Notes: generated from the sequence alone by a model not told the origin. Positions 37,466-46,092 are shown, counted from the first letter of the stretch. The stretch: DNA of 64,000 nt from Pseudomonas sp. TMP9 (GCF_037943105.1 NZ_CP149803.1:248001-312000); one strand, 5' to 3'. A program made the numbers and translations.

Positions 37466-37498
37466 AAAGAGGGGATTCCCTGGCCTGCCTGTACCAAG
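37466..37498 (-). repeat. Right copy of the 33-bp repeat
   Basis: Matches 19493-19525 at 30 of 33 positions in the same orientation, 17,973 bp away. It lies inside the sRNA candidate just past the mshQ terminator. Outside the 33 bp the two copies do not align. This fits either a module repeated within one sRNA or a duplication made when the msh locus was inserted. Confidence 0.85.
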
Positions 37499-37527
37499 GT
37501 CCCCGAAACTGGGATTACCTGAGCCTA

Positions 37528-37543
37528 TGCAGGCTGTGTGCCA
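37528..37543 (-). promoter_or_regulatory. Sigma-54 promoter of the sRNA candidate
   Basis: Minus-strand TGGCACACAGCCTGCA: TGGCAC at -24 and CTGCA at -12 with the obligatory 10 bp between GG and GC. It matches 10 of 12 specified consensus positions. It faces away from ntrC, toward the 33-bp repeat and terminator. Confidence 0.75.
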
Positions 37544-37545
37544 AT

Positions 37546-37705
37546 CGCATTACATTGGCTACAGGCCACGTAAATACTGAGCCATAGGCTTTTAAAGGAG
37601 GTTTGCTATAAGCGGAAACCGGTTTCAGTGAACCGCTGCCGTGCACCCGATTAGATCTGGTGCATTGCCCTGGCGCATTTTCTGAGGGCTCCGCTCGGGA
37701 AAACG
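37546..37705. other. Remainder of the ntrC / msh intergenic region
   Basis: Apart from the NtrC-like sites it contains the 10-bp palindrome AAACCGGTTT (37616-37625) and an AAAGGAGG stretch near 37595 that is not followed by a usable start codon. No gene is supported. Confidence 0.4.
37629..37677 (-). promoter_or_regulatory. Pair of NtrC-like enhancer sites for the sRNA candidate
   Basis: Against TGCACC-N5-GGTGCA: TGAACCGCTGCCGTGCA (37629-37645, 10 of 12) and TGCATTGCCCTGGCGCA (37661-37677, 9 of 12). Their centres are 32 bp apart, about three helical turns, at roughly -119 and -151 from the predicted start. An overlapping TGCACC...GGTGCA pair with an 11-bp spacer (37642-37664) is also present. 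The spacing mirrors the glnA enhancers. Confidence 0.6.
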
Positions 37706-37727
37706 AAACGGGCCATAAGGCCCGTTT
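37706..37727 (-). terminator. Terminator of ntrBC
   Basis: Stem AAACGGGCC / GGCCCGTTT with a 4-nt loop ATAA, 24 bp after the ntrC stop. Read on the minus strand it is followed by a mixed T-rich stretch (CGTTTTCCC), so termination may be only partial. Confidence 0.75.
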
Positions 37728-37750
37728 CTTGGATCTGCAGAATGAGGTGC

Positions 37751-39184
37751 TTAATCGTCGTTATCCTCGTCATCGGCGCTGGCGACGTTCATACCCAGTT
37801 CTTTTATCTTGCGCGTTAGGGTATTGCGGCCCCAGCCCAGTAGCACGGCGGCGTCGCGGCGGCGGCCGGCGGTGTGCTTGAGGGCAGTTTCGATCATGAT
37901 TCGCTCGAAAGCTGGTACGGCAGTTTCCAGCAGGTTGGATTGCCCGCGTGCCAATGCTGAGTCGGCCCACTGACGCAGGCCTTGTTCCCAATTACTGACG
38001 GGGGTGCTTTCCTGGGGTTGGCTGAGCAGTTCGGGCGGCAGGTCACTGACATGCACTTCACGGCCTGAAGCCATGACGGTGATCCAGCGGCAGGTGTTTT
38101 CCAGCTGGCGCACGTTGCCGGGCCAAGGCAGGTGTTTGAGGTAGTCCTCGGTTTCGCTTTTCAGCAGTTTGGGCTCGACTGCCAGTTCCAGCGCCGCGCG
38201 GCTAAGGAAATGCCGGGCCAGCGTTGGGATGTCTTCGCGGCGATCAGACAGCCTTGGAATATGAATGCGGATGACGTTGAGGCGGTGGAACAGGTCTTCA
38301 CGGAACTTCCCAGCCTGTACCAGAGTTTCCAAGTTTTGGTGCGTGGCGGCGATGATGCGCACATCGACTTTGACTGGGGTATGGCCGCCAACCCGGTAGA
38401 ACTCACCATCCGCCAGCACGCGCAGCAGGCGGGTTTGTGTGTCGGCCGGCATATCGCCGATCTCATCAAGAAACAAGGTACCGCCGTCGGCTTGCTCGAA
38501 ACGCCCGCGGCGCTGGTTAGCTGCTCCGGTAAAGGCGCCTTTTTCGTGACCGAATAGCTCAGACTCCATCAGGTCCTTAGGGATCGCCGCCATATTCAGC
38601 GCGATAAACGGTGAGATCGCCCGCGGGCTGTGGCGGTGCAGGGCATGGGCCACCAGTTCTTTGCCGGTGCCGGATTCGCCGTTGATCAGCACGGTAATAT
38701 TGGAATGCGAAAGACGACCGATGGCGCGAAACACCTCCTGCATAGCCGGCGCTTCACCGATGATCTCTGGCGTGCGCGGTTGCTCGATCGGTACGCTCAA
38801 ACTCTGCTGTTCTTGGGCGTGCTGGTTGGCGCGCTTGACCAGGGAGACGGCTTCGTCAACATCAAAAGGTTTAGGCAGGTATTCAAATGCACCGCCTTGG
38901 TAGGAGGCCACGGCGCTGTCCAGATCGGAGTGCGCCGTCATGATGATCACTGGCAGGCGCGGGTGCATCTCACGAATGCATGCCAGCAACTCAAGACCGC
39001 TGGCGCCCGGCATGCGGATATCAGAAATGATCACATCAGGTTGCTGGCGGCTCAGGCGGCTGAGTACGCCATCCGCGCTGTCGAAGCTTTGGGTGGTCAT
39101 GCCTTCTTGTTGCAAGGCTTTTTCCAGTACCCAGCGGATGGAGCGATCGTCATCAACAATCCAGACGGTTTCACTGCGACTCAT
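37751..39184 (-). CDS. ntrC: Nitrogen regulation response regulator NtrC
   Basis: 477 residues, the standard length. Receiver domain with phospho-acceptor Asp55 in SDIRMPG; sigma-54-activating AAA+ domain with Walker A GESGTGKE, the GAFTGA sigma-54 contact loop and [13 protein letters not shown]-terminal Fis-type helix-turn-helix ([20 protein letters not shown]). It activates sigma-54 promoters under nitrogen limitation; candidate targets in this window are glnA and the nrsZ-like RNA. I place the start at MSRSETVW (39184); it overlaps the ntrB stop by 4 nt. Confidence 0.98.
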   Translation of the reverse strand: MSRSETVWIVDDDRSIRWVLEKALQQEGMTTQSFDSADGVLSRLSRQQPDVIISDIRMPGASGLELLACIREMHPRLPVIIMTAHSDLDSAVASYQGGAFEYLPKPFDVDEAVSLVKRANQHAQEQQSLSVPIEQPRTPEIIGEAPAMQEVFRAIGRLSHSNITVLINGESGTGKELVAHALHRHSPRAISPFIALNMAAIPKDLMESELFGHEKGAFTGAANQRRGRFEQADGGTLFLDEIGDMPADTQTRLLRVLADGEFYRVGGHTPVKVDVRIIAATHQNLETLVQAGKFREDLFHRLNVIRIHIPRLSDRREDIPTLARHFLSRAALELAVEPKLLKSETEDYLKHLPWPGNVRQLENTCRWITVMASGREVHVSDLPPELLSQPQESTPVSNWEQGLRQWADSALARGQSNLLETAVPAFERIMIETALKHTAGRRRDAAVLLGWGRNTLTRKIKELGMNVASADDEDNDD

Positions 39185-40266
39185 GGCGTCGTTACTCCTT
39201 GTTCCAGCGGTAGGAAGATCGAGAACACGGTATGGCCAGGATGGCTTTCGCACTCGATCAAGCCTTGGTGCTGGCTGATGATGTTCTGGGTGATAGCCAA
39301 GCCAAGACCGGTACCGTCGGCCCGCCCGCTGACCATGGGAAAGAAAATGGTTTCCTGCAATTCAGGCGAGATGCCTGGACCGTTGTCGATAATCTCGATC
39401 TTGGTTACGAGGCGGTGACGGCAATGGCCGATGGTGAATTGGCGCAGAGCGCGCGTGCGCAGGGTGATGCGGCCTAGGCGCAGATCATGTTGCGAGCTGA
39501 TGGCCTGCATAGCATTGCGCACGATGTTCAGAACCGCTTGGATCATCTGCTCACGGTCGATCAGTACATCGGGAATACTCGGATCATAGTCGCGCACCAA
39601 AATGATGCTGCCCTGGCTCTCCGCCTCCACCAGACTGCTGACGCGCTCCAGCACTTCATGCACGTTGGTGAGCGCCAACGATGGCAACTTGTTTGAGCCG
39701 AGCATGCGGTCGACCAAGTTACGCAGGCGGTCGGCCTCCTCAATGATCACGTTGGTGTAATCCTTGAGGCTCTCCTCGGGTAACTGGCGTGCCAGCAACT
39801 GCGCTGCGCCGCGGATGCCACCCAGCGGATTCTTGATTTCGTGTGCCAGGCCGCGCACCAGCATTTTGCTGGTTTCCTGCTTAGACAGTTGCGCTTCTTC
39901 CTTGGTGATACGCAGCAGGCGGTCGCGTGGATGCACTTCCAGCAGCAACAGGGTTTCGCCTCGGCTCAGCACAGGCGTCACCGCGTAGTCGACGGTCAGC
40001 GTCTGCCCGCTGACTGAGGTCAGCACCGCTTCACGCTTGTTGAACGGGTGAGCATGTTCAACGGCTTGGCGCAGGGCGCTGAGTGCCTCGCTGGATTCGG
40101 TGAACAGTTCGCTGATGAATTGCCCGTGACTGCGCTGGCCACTGACGGCCAACAGCATCTCCGCCGCAGGGTTCATGTACTCCAGGCGCAGGTTGTCATT
40201 GAGCAGCAGCGTGGCAGTGGTCAGGTTATCCAGCAGCAGGCGATGCAGTGCGTCGTTGATGATCAT
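39181..40266 (-). CDS. ntrB: Nitrogen regulation sensor kinase NtrB
   Basis: 361 residues, soluble. PAS domain (about 5-115), phospho-accepting His142 in RGLAHEIKNPLGG, and HATPase motifs N-box NIVRNAMQAI, G1 DNGPGIS and G2 GTGLGLAI. It phosphorylates NtrC when nitrogen is short and is switched by the PII protein GlnB/GlnK. I place the start at MIINDALHRLLL (40266), the family N-terminus; the frame is open upstream to 40389 without homology. Overlaps ntrC by 4 nt. Confidence 0.97.
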   Translation of the reverse strand: MIINDALHRLLLDNLTTATLLLNDNLRLEYMNPAAEMLLAVSGQRSHGQFISELFTESSEALSALRQAVEHAHPFNKREAVLTSVSGQTLTVDYAVTPVLSRGETLLLLEVHPRDRLLRITKEEAQLSKQETSKMLVRGLAHEIKNPLGGIRGAAQLLARQLPEESLKDYTNVIIEEADRLRNLVDRMLGSNKLPSLALTNVHEVLERVSSLVEAESQGSIILVRDYDPSIPDVLIDREQMIQAVLNIVRNAMQAISSQHDLRLGRITLRTRALRQFTIGHCRHRLVTKIEIIDNGPGISPELQETIFFPMVSGRADGTGLGLAITQNIISQHQGLIECESHPGHTVFSIFLPLEQGVTTP

Positions 40267-40497
40267 ATGGAATGTCGCAGACCCTTGGGTTCCAGCATTA
40301 CTGCTAGAAAATGCAAGAAGCAAACCAAAGCCCCGAAAAGACGCGCAGTTAGCTTTGTAATGGCGTAAATGGGCTGCTTTGAAGCGCAATAGGCTGACCC
40401 AAAACAGGGAGCGTATAGAAATGCCCGGTTTTTTTGCACTTAATTGGTGCGGGGCGGCCTGCCTGTTTGGGTGTCCGGGCGTGAACAGTAACAGTGC

Positions 40498-41118
40498 CTA
40501 GAGGAATGGCACGAAGGGGATGTCTTTCTTTTCCGCTGGTTTGTCTTTGAGCGGGCATTCGGGGCGTACGCCGTAATCCACCTTTTTGCACGGGTTAGCG
40601 TTGCGCTTTTGTACGAGGGATATGCGCAGCATGTGGAAGGGCTGGCTGGGTGTGCGCTCGATAATGCGATCTTGCGCGTCGATGATTTCCACGGCCAACT
40701 GGTGGGTGCCGCGGTCAATGTTGCTCAGCGGGAATACCGGGCTGCTGCCGACTTCGCCCACCGGTTGACCGTCTATAAGCAGGCGATAGCGGTGTTGCGG
40801 GAAGAGTTTTGGCTCACTGTTAACACTGACAATCAAGTTGCCCGCGCTGTCGCGGATACTGGCGTCAGGCTGTGGCACCAAAATTCTCAGCAAGCTATAA
40901 CGCAGGCTGGGTTCTGGCGGCGGTAAAAAAGTGGGTGCAGGCGGGGCGCTGGGCGTGGCCGACATCGAGTTACTCGGCGCCAGTTGCACGCGCTCGGCTT
41001 GGCTGGACGTGGGTTGGTCGGTGAATACTCGATTACCCTCGGCATCTATATAGGTATAAACCTGCGCCAATGTGGGCAGGGCGAGCAGCATCAAACAGCA
41101 GAACAGCAGGTTGCGCAT
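40498..41118 (-). CDS. DUF4124 domain periplasmic protein (second of pair)
   Basis: 206 residues. Signal peptide about 1-18 (LLFCCLMLLALPTLA), then a DUF4124 domain (QVYTYIDAEGNRVFTDQP), a Pro-rich linker, a beta domain (SIRDSAGNLIVSVNSEPKLFPQHRYRLLIDGQPVG) and a lysine-rich tail with a cysteine pair (NPCKK, PECPLK). DUF4124 is common in envelope proteins of gammaproteobacteria and has no known function. Same architecture as the gene 3 bp upstream, so an old tandem duplication. Confidence 0.85.
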   Translation of the reverse strand: MRNLLFCCLMLLALPTLAQVYTYIDAEGNRVFTDQPTSSQAERVQLAPSNSMSATPSAPPAPTFLPPPEPSLRYSLLRILVPQPDASIRDSAGNLIVSVNSEPKLFPQHRYRLLIDGQPVGEVGSSPVFPLSNIDRGTHQLAVEIIDAQDRIIERTPSQPFHMLRISLVQKRNANPCKKVDYGVRPECPLKDKPAEKKDIPFVPFL

Positions 41119-41121
41119 AGG

Positions 41122-41682
41122 TTAGGGGGCTGGCTTTGGTTTTGCGGGTGGGGCCGGCGGCCGGAGGGCTGGGCTGCTGGTGTTGACGCGCTGGACGGTG
41201 AAATTCACCGTGGCGCTTTGCTGGAGCGAAGATTCACCGCTTAACACTTCCACGGCCAAGCTGTGCTCGCCACGATCAGCGTTGCTGACCTGCAGGCGCG
41301 GCACGTTGCTCGGTTGACCGTACGGCTTACCATCGAGCAGCAAACGCAAGCGATGGTTGCTGGCCAGGCGGGGCTCAATAGCCACGCCCACACTGAAGGT
41401 ACCGTTGTTGGCGCGCAGGGCTTCATCGCTAGGAATGTCAGTCAGTTGCAACATGCTGTAGGGCGCTGCTTGCTCAGTTGTAGCGGCGCTTGCAGCGGCG
41501 GGCTGGCTGGGCACGGGCATCGACACACTGTTGGTTGCAGGCAGCTCAACATTTTCGGTCACCTGGCCTTCCGGCGGCTGATCGGTGAATACCGTATTGC
41601 CATTGGCGTCGGTGTAGGTATAGATCTGCGCAGCGGCCGGTAGGGCCATGCTCAGCAACAGACAGATGAGTAAAGAGCGCAT
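41122..41682 (-). CDS. DUF4124 domain periplasmic protein (first of pair)
   Basis: 186 residues. Signal peptide about 1-18 (LLICLLLSMALPAAA), DUF4124 motif QIYTYTDANGNTVFTDQPP, an Ala/Pro linker, and the same C-terminal beta domain as its neighbour (ALRANNGTFSVGVAIEPRLASNHRLRLLLDGKPYG, then NADRGEHSLAVEV). Ends in a proline-rich tail. It lies between glnA and ntrB, as I recall for DUF4124 genes in Pseudomonas; co-regulation with nitrogen genes is possible but unshown. Confidence 0.85.
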   Translation of the reverse strand: MRSLLICLLLSMALPAAAQIYTYTDANGNTVFTDQPPEGQVTENVELPATNSVSMPVPSQPAAASAATTEQAAPYSMLQLTDIPSDEALRANNGTFSVGVAIEPRLASNHRLRLLLDGKPYGQPSNVPRLQVSNADRGEHSLAVEVLSGESSLQQSATVNFTVQRVNTSSPALRPPAPPAKPKPAP

Positions 41683-41814
41683 ACCTGACTCTCCCGGTTA
41701 ATGAGACCTAAGCCTTGCACTGCTCGGGCGCTCTGGCAAGCGCGTTGATGAGATGGCGTGTACCCGCGCATAAAACAGCGGAGCGAAATGCGCACCGGGC
41801 TCGCGGCTAAACGC

Positions 41815-41840
41815 AAAAGGCCACCCTAAGGTGGCCTCTT
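41815..41840 (-). terminator. Terminator of glnA
   Basis: Stem AGGCCACC / GGTGGCCT with loop CTAA and a T-run on the minus strand, 15 bp after the glnA stop. The stem is nearly the same as that of the mshQ terminator (AGGCCACCT/AGGTGGCCT). Confidence 0.88.
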
Positions 41841-41855
41841 GTGACGCGTGCTGGA

Positions 41856-43262
41856 TTAGACGCTGTAGTACAGGTCGTATTCCAGTGGATGCACAAAGGT
41901 GCGTACTTTAATTTCTTCTTCGGATTTCAGCTCGATGTAGGCATCGATAAAGTCGTCGGAGAACACACCGCCTTTGGTCAGGAAGGCACGGCCCTTGTCC
42001 AGTTCTTCCAGGGCTTCTTTCAAGCTGCCGCACACTTGCGGGATCAACTTGCCTTCTTCTGGTGGCAGGTCATACAGGTTTTTGTCAGCCGCATCACCAG
42101 GGTGAATCTTATTCTGAATGCCGTCGATACCGGCCATCAGCAGAGCGGCGAAGGCCAAGTATGGGTTGGCAGCCGGATCAGGGAAGCGTGCTTCGATGCG
42201 GCGTGCTTTCGGGCTGGACACGTACGGGATACGGATCGAGGCCGAACGGTTACGCGCCGAGTAAGCCAGCATCACTGGGGCTTCAAAGCCTGGGACCAGA
42301 CGCTTGTAGGAGTTGGTCGACGGGTTGGTGAAGCCGTTCAACGCTTTGCCGTGCTTGATGATGCCGCCGATGAAGTACAGGGCGATGTCGGACAGGCCGG
42401 CATAGCCTTCGCCAGCGAAGGTGTTCTTGCCATCTTTAGCGATGGACAGGTGCACGTGCATACCCGAACCGTTGTCGCCGTAAAGCGGCTTCGGCATAAA
42501 GGTCGCAGTTTTACCGTAGGCATCCGCCACGTTGTGTACGCAGTACTTAAGGGTCTGAACTTCGTCAGCCTTTTTAACTAGGGTGTTGAACTGCACGCCA
42601 ATTTCGTTCTGGCCAGCAGTCGCGACTTCGTGGTGGTGAACTTCAATGACCAAACCCATTTCTTCCATGGCATTACACATGGCAGTACGGATTTCATGGT
42701 CATGGTCGAACGGCGGAACAGGGAAGTAACCACCTTTGACGCCTGGGCGATGACCTTTGTTACCGCCTTCAACGTCCTGATCGGACATCCAGGAGCCTTG
42801 CTCAGAGTAGATTTTGAACATGGAGCCAGAGATATCGGATTTGAACTTCACTTCGTCGAAGATGAAGAACTCAGGCTCTGGGCCAACGAAAACGGTGTCA
42901 CCGATACCTGTGGTTTTCAGGAATGCTTCAGCGCGCTTGGCGATCGAGCGCGGGTCGCGGTCGTAGCCCTGCATAGTGCTTGGCTCGATGATGTCGCACA
43001 CGATGATCAGCGTTGGTTCTTCGGTGAACGGGTCCATTACCGCGGTGTCGTCAACCGGCAGCAGGATCATGTCCGAGGCTTCGATGCCTTTCCAGCCATG
43101 GATAGAGGAGCCGTCGAACATTTTGCCGACTTCGAAAAACTCGTCATCCAGCGCGTCACGCGCCGGCATGGTGATGTGGTGCTGCTTACCCTTGGTATCG
43201 GTGAAGCGCAGGTCTACCCACTTCACGTCGTGTTCTTTAATGAGTTGAATCGACTTCGACAT
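41856..43262 (-). CDS. glnA: Glutamine synthetase type I
   Basis: 468 residues, forming dodecamers that make glutamine from glutamate, ammonia and [12 protein letters not shown], the metal ligands in [10 protein letters not shown] and HHHEVA, the [14 protein letters not shown] active-site motif and the adenylylation site Tyr397 in NLYDLPPEE (so controlled by GlnE) are all present. GGAGG lies 6 nt before the ATG at 43262; the longer frame to 43382 runs into the sigma-54 promoter. Regulation is by NtrC and sigma-54, with sites described separately. Confidence 0.98.
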   Translation of the reverse strand: MSKSIQLIKEHDVKWVDLRFTDTKGKQHHITMPARDALDDEFFEVGKMFDGSSIHGWKGIEASDMILLPVDDTAVMDPFTEEPTLIIVCDIIEPSTMQGYDRDPRSIAKRAEAFLKTTGIGDTVFVGPEPEFFIFDEVKFKSDISGSMFKIYSEQGSWMSDQDVEGGNKGHRPGVKGGYFPVPPFDHDHEIRTAMCNAMEEMGLVIEVHHHEVATAGQNEIGVQFNTLVKKADEVQTLKYCVHNVADAYGKTATFMPKPLYGDNGSGMHVHLSIAKDGKNTFAGEGYAGLSDIALYFIGGIIKHGKALNGFTNPSTNSYKRLVPGFEAPVMLAYSARNRSASIRIPYVSSPKARRIEARFPDPAANPYLAFAALLMAGIDGIQNKIHPGDAADKNLYDLPPEEGKLIPQVCGSLKEALEELDKGRAFLTKGGVFSDDFIDAYIELKSEEEIKVRTFVHPLEYDLYYSV

Positions 43263-43360
43263 GCTGTCCTCCAGGTGGCTAAAGCTCGAGTGCTGAGCCC
43301 TTGATAAATGTGGTGCTGACCGGCGGTCATAGTCCCTCGGCGCATCCTGCCTCACAAGGA

Positions 43361-43376
43361 AGCAAATTGCATGCCA
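43361..43376 (-). promoter_or_regulatory. Sigma-54 promoter of glnA
   Basis: Minus-strand TGGCATGCAATTTGCT: 11 of 12 specified positions of TGGCACG-N4-TTGCW with exact spacing. The predicted start is near 43350, giving an 88-nt leader. An NtrC-like inverted repeat with one extra spacer base, TGCACGAGAATGGGTGCA (43378-43395), abuts the -24 element. Confidence 0.92.
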
Positions 43377-43448
43377 GTGCACGAGAATGGGTGCAAGGCC
43401 TGAACATCACGGCTAGCGAGGGCTGCATGGTAATGCATAGCTAATATT

Positions 43449-43496
43449 TGCACCGTTATGGGTAGCTATATTTCACGATCGCACCAAATAAGTGCA
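43449..43496 (-). promoter_or_regulatory. NtrC enhancer pair upstream of glnA
   Basis: CGCACCAAATAAGTGCA (43480-43496; GCAC-N7-GTGC perfect) and the weaker TGCACCGTTATGGGTAG (43449-43465, 8 of 12). Their centres lie at about -138 and -107 from the predicted start, 31 bp apart, which is close to the -140/-108 arrangement of E. coli glnAp2. Confidence 0.78.
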
Positions 43497-43544
43497 CGCT
43501 TTGTCGGTGTGAGGATTTTTGATCAAAGCGTGAGCAATTTCCGC

Positions 43545-43550
43545 TATAAT
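43545..43550 (+). promoter_or_regulatory. Retained -10 element of the former thiI promoter
   Basis: Perfect TATAAT 43 bp before the thiI remnant's ATG. The -35 side is poor (TTGATC with a 20-bp spacer). If active it now transcribes only the remnant and perhaps typA. Confidence 0.4.
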
Positions 43551-43592
43551 CCGCGCCCCTGTTTTTTCGCAGCTTCGGCACCCACTGTTTTC

Positions 43593-43770
43593 ATGAAACT
43601 GATCGTTAAAGTCTTCCCAAGCGTCACTCTAAAAAGTCGGCCGGTGCGCAAGCGCTTGATCCGTCAGCTGGAGAAGAACACCGGTTCGGTTTTGTCTGAG
43701 CGTGACCACCCGCAGCAGGTCAGCGGCTAATGAGGGGTATGCCAGTGCGCGCGTTTATCGTCCGACATAA
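43593..43770 (+). pseudogene. thiI: thiI deletion remnant (tRNA 4-thiouridine synthetase)
   Basis: Codons 1-45 (43593-43727, [20 protein letters not shown]...) follow the start of ThiI, including KVFP...T-KSRPVR and RLIRQLEKN. They then hit a stop, and 43732-43770 in another frame reads EGYASARVYRPT-stop, matching the ThiI C-terminus (SEG...VRVYRP as I recall it). About 1.3 kb encoding the rest of the THUMP domain and all of the PP-loop and rhodanese domains is gone, so the product cannot make s4U8 or donate thiazole sulfur. glnA-thiI-typA is the PAO1 order, so this is a loss in place. Confidence 0.82.
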
Positions 43771-43821
43771 GACGCCCGGGTTGAATGGCGGCAGCATCCG
43801 CCATCGCCCTCCCGACATACC

Positions 43822-43850
43822 GGCGGCGTGATTTACGCTTTCACGCCGCC
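43822..43850 (+). other. 10-bp hairpin after the thiI remnant
   Basis: GGCGGCGTGA / TCACGCCGCC with a 9-nt loop, 51 bp after the remnant's stop. No T-run follows, so it is either a decayed thiI terminator stem or an attenuating structure in the typA leader. Confidence 0.4.
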
Positions 43851-43926
43851 TGGCAGAAATCGCAGTTAGTTAATATTCGCCCCCTACACTAGGCGGCACA
43901 CCGAATCCTCTGATCGAGATACACAC

Positions 43927-45747
43927 GTGATCGAAAATCTACGCAACATCGCCATCATTGCCCACGTTGACCACGGTAAGACCACCCTGGTGGACAAGCT
44001 CCTGCGCCAGTCCGGCACCCTTGAGCGCAACGAGCTCAACGACGAGCGCGTGATGGACAGCAATGACCAGGAAAAAGAGCGTGGCATTACCATTCTTGCC
44101 AAGAACACCGCGATCAACTGGAACGGCTACCACATCAACATCGTCGACACCCCCGGCCACGCCGATTTCGGCGGTGAAGTTGAGCGCGTGATGTCGATGG
44201 TTGACTCCGTGCTGCTGCTGGTTGACGCCCAAGACGGCCCGATGCCACAAACCCGCTTTGTGACCAAGAAGGCCTTCGAAGCCGGCCTGCGTCCAATCGT
44301 GGTGATCAACAAGGTTGACCGTCCAGGCGCGCGTCCGGATTGGGTTCTGGACCAGATCTTCGACCTGTTCGACAACCTCGGTGCCACCGAAGAACAACTG
44401 GACTTCAAAGTCGTCTACGCCTCCGCCCTGAACGGCATTGCCGGTCTGGAACACACCGAGATGGCTGAAGACATGACACCGCTGTACCAGTCCATCGTCG
44501 ACAACGTGCCGTCCCCTAAGGTGGATGTCGATGGTCCGTTCCAGATGCAAATCTCGGCGCTGGACTACAACAGCTTCCTCGGCATTATCGGTGTTGGCCG
44601 TATCGCCCGTGGTCGCGTCAAGCCGAACACCCCAGTGGTCGCCATCGACGCCGACGGCAAGCGCCGCAACGGTCGTATCCTCAAGCTGATGGGCCACCAC
44701 GGCTTGCACCGTATCGACGTTGAAGAAGCCACCGCCGGTGACATCGTCTGCGTCAGCGGCATGGACCAGCTGTTTATTTCCGACACCCTGTGCGACATCA
44801 ACAATGTCGAAGCAATGAAGCCGCTGACCGTCGACGAGCCAACCGTATCCATGACCTTTCAGGTCAATGATTCGCCGTTCTGCGGTAAAGAAGGCAAGTT
44901 CGTCACCAGCCGTAACATCAAAGAGCGTCTGGACAAAGAGTTGCTGTACAACGTGGCATTGCGTGTTGAGGAGGGCGACTCGGCCGACCGTTTCAAGGTT
45001 TCTGGCCGTGGTGAGCTGCACCTCTCGGTACTGATCGAAACCATGCGTCGCGAAGGCTTCGAAATGGGCGTGGGTCGCCCGGAAGTGATCATCCGTGAAG
45101 TTGCCGGCGTGAAGCAGGAGCCGTTCGAAAACGTCACCATCGACGTGCCGGAAGAGTCCCAGGGCAAGGTCATGGAAGAGATTGGCGTGCGTAAGGGTGA
45201 CCTGACCAACATGGTGCCGGATGGCAAGGGTCGCGTTCGTTTGGAATACAACATCCCTGCTCGCGGTCTGATTGGTTTCCGTAACCAGTTCCTGACCATG
45301 ACCAACGGTGCAGGCATCCTGACCTCGATCTTTGATCGCTACGACACTATGAAGTCCGGCCACATGTCCGGCCGTCAGAACGGCGTACTGGTATCGGTCG
45401 AAACCGGCAAGGCTTTGACTTATTCCCTAGAAACCCTGCAGGCGCGCGGCAAGCTGTTCGTTGAGCACGGTCAGGAAATCTACTACGGTCAAATCGTCGG
45501 TCTGAACAGCCGCGATAACGACATGGGTGTTAACCCAACCAAAGGCAAGAAGCTCGACAACATGCGTGCTTCCGGTAAAGACGAAACCATCGCTCTGGTG
45601 CCACCGGTGAAGTTCACCCTGGAACAGGCCCTGGAGTTCATCCAGGACGACGAGCTGTGCGAAGTCACGCCGAAGTCGATCCGTCTGCGTAAGAAAATCC
45701 TCGACGAAGGCGAGCGCACCCGCGCTGCCAAAAAGTCCAAGAACTGA
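43927..45747 (+). CDS. typA: Translational GTPase TypA/BipA
   Basis: 606 residues, GTG start. Ribosome-associated GTPase involved in 50S assembly at low temperature and stress. G1 [10 protein letters not shown], switch region [11 protein letters not shown]3 DTPGHADF, G4 NKVDRPGA, then EF-G-like domains II, III and V and the BipA-specific C-terminal domain ([39 protein letters not shown]). Preceded by the thiI scar and followed 17 bp later by a strong terminator. The long minus-strand ORF over it is a codon-bias shadow. Confidence 0.97.
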   Translation: MIENLRNIAIIAHVDHGKTTLVDKLLRQSGTLERNELNDERVMDSNDQEKERGITILAKNTAINWNGYHINIVDTPGHADFGGEVERVMSMVDSVLLLVDAQDGPMPQTRFVTKKAFEAGLRPIVVINKVDRPGARPDWVLDQIFDLFDNLGATEEQLDFKVVYASALNGIAGLEHTEMAEDMTPLYQSIVDNVPSPKVDVDGPFQMQISALDYNSFLGIIGVGRIARGRVKPNTPVVAIDADGKRRNGRILKLMGHHGLHRIDVEEATAGDIVCVSGMDQLFISDTLCDINNVEAMKPLTVDEPTVSMTFQVNDSPFCGKEGKFVTSRNIKERLDKELLYNVALRVEEGDSADRFKVSGRGELHLSVLIETMRREGFEMGVGRPEVIIREVAGVKQEPFENVTIDVPEESQGKVMEEIGVRKGDLTNMVPDGKGRVRLEYNIPARGLIGFRNQFLTMTNGAGILTSIFDRYDTMKSGHMSGRQNGVLVSVETGKALTYSLETLQARGKLFVEHGQEIYYGQIVGLNSRDNDMGVNPTKGKKLDNMRASGKDETIALVPPVKFTLEQALEFIQDDELCEVTPKSIRLRKKILDEGERTRAAKKSKN

Positions 45748-45764
45748 TCCAGTTCTAGCTGACT

Positions 45765-45802
45765 AAAAGCCCCCGCCGGCGTGAGCCTGCGGGGGCTTTT
45801 TT
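45765..45802 (+). terminator. Terminator of typA
   Basis: Perfect 12-bp stem AAAAGCCCCCGC / GCGGGGGCTTTT with a 12-nt loop and a T-run of six. Confidence 0.93.
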
Positions 45803-46092
45803 AATCCTGTGCATAAATATTCAATAGAGTTGGCTGATATGCGCCCCCAGAGCTTGTCTGCTTTAAGGTGCGCAGTGCAGGGCTTCATCTATAGAAGGGC
45901 GGGTATCTGCGCGTCAAATAGGCGTGTGCCATTGATTTGACATTATGTTTCAGATTAAATCGCTTCGTTAATGGATCGTTTTGTTCTCATGGATCGAGTG
46001 ATTGTTGTCAGCTAAACCCCTAGCCCAACGTTCTCTGCTCTGAGTGCCATCCGATTCGTTCGACTGCCAATCAGAATTAGATGGAGCAACGG
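45803..46092. other. Intergenic region before the unrecognised envelope gene set
   Basis: 290 bp, A+T-richer than the flanks. It contains a perfect TTGACA at 45937-45942 but no -10 at proper spacing. No gene seen. The promoter of the downstream gene set presumably lies here. Confidence 0.35.

Larger units (their letters stand above)
37424..37518 (-). ncRNA. nrsZ: NrsZ-like nitrogen-regulated small RNA (candidate)
   Basis: About 95 nt on the minus strand, from a predicted start near 37518 (12 nt past the -12 GC) to the strong terminator at 37424-37453. There is no ORF. It is downstream of ntrC in the same orientation, with a sigma-54 promoter and two NtrC-like sites, which is how I recall NrsZ of P. 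aeruginosa (a processed sRNA acting on rhamnolipid genes). NrsZ there is about 226 nt and modular; this one is shorter, as if truncated by the msh locus. It contains the right copy of the 33-bp repeat. Identity is inferred from location and control, not from alignment. Confidence 0.6.

Noticed and set aside
19493..37498. Reading the 33-bp repeats as attL/attR of an integrative element
   Set aside because: No integrase, excisionase or tRNA target is present; the right copy being inside a promoter-driven sRNA unit suggests modules of that RNA instead. Kept only as an alternative.
37616..37625. Palindrome AAACCGGTTT between ntrC and the pilus locus
   Set aside because: Short enough to arise by chance; no known regulator site assigned.
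43939..45363. 474-codon minus-strand ORF opposite typA
   Set aside because: Mirror of the strongly biased typA codons; composition (many His, Val, Gln) is typical of antisense frames.
45937..45942. Perfect TTGACA upstream of the envelope gene set
   Set aside because: No -10 element at 16-18 bp spacing, so not called a promoter.
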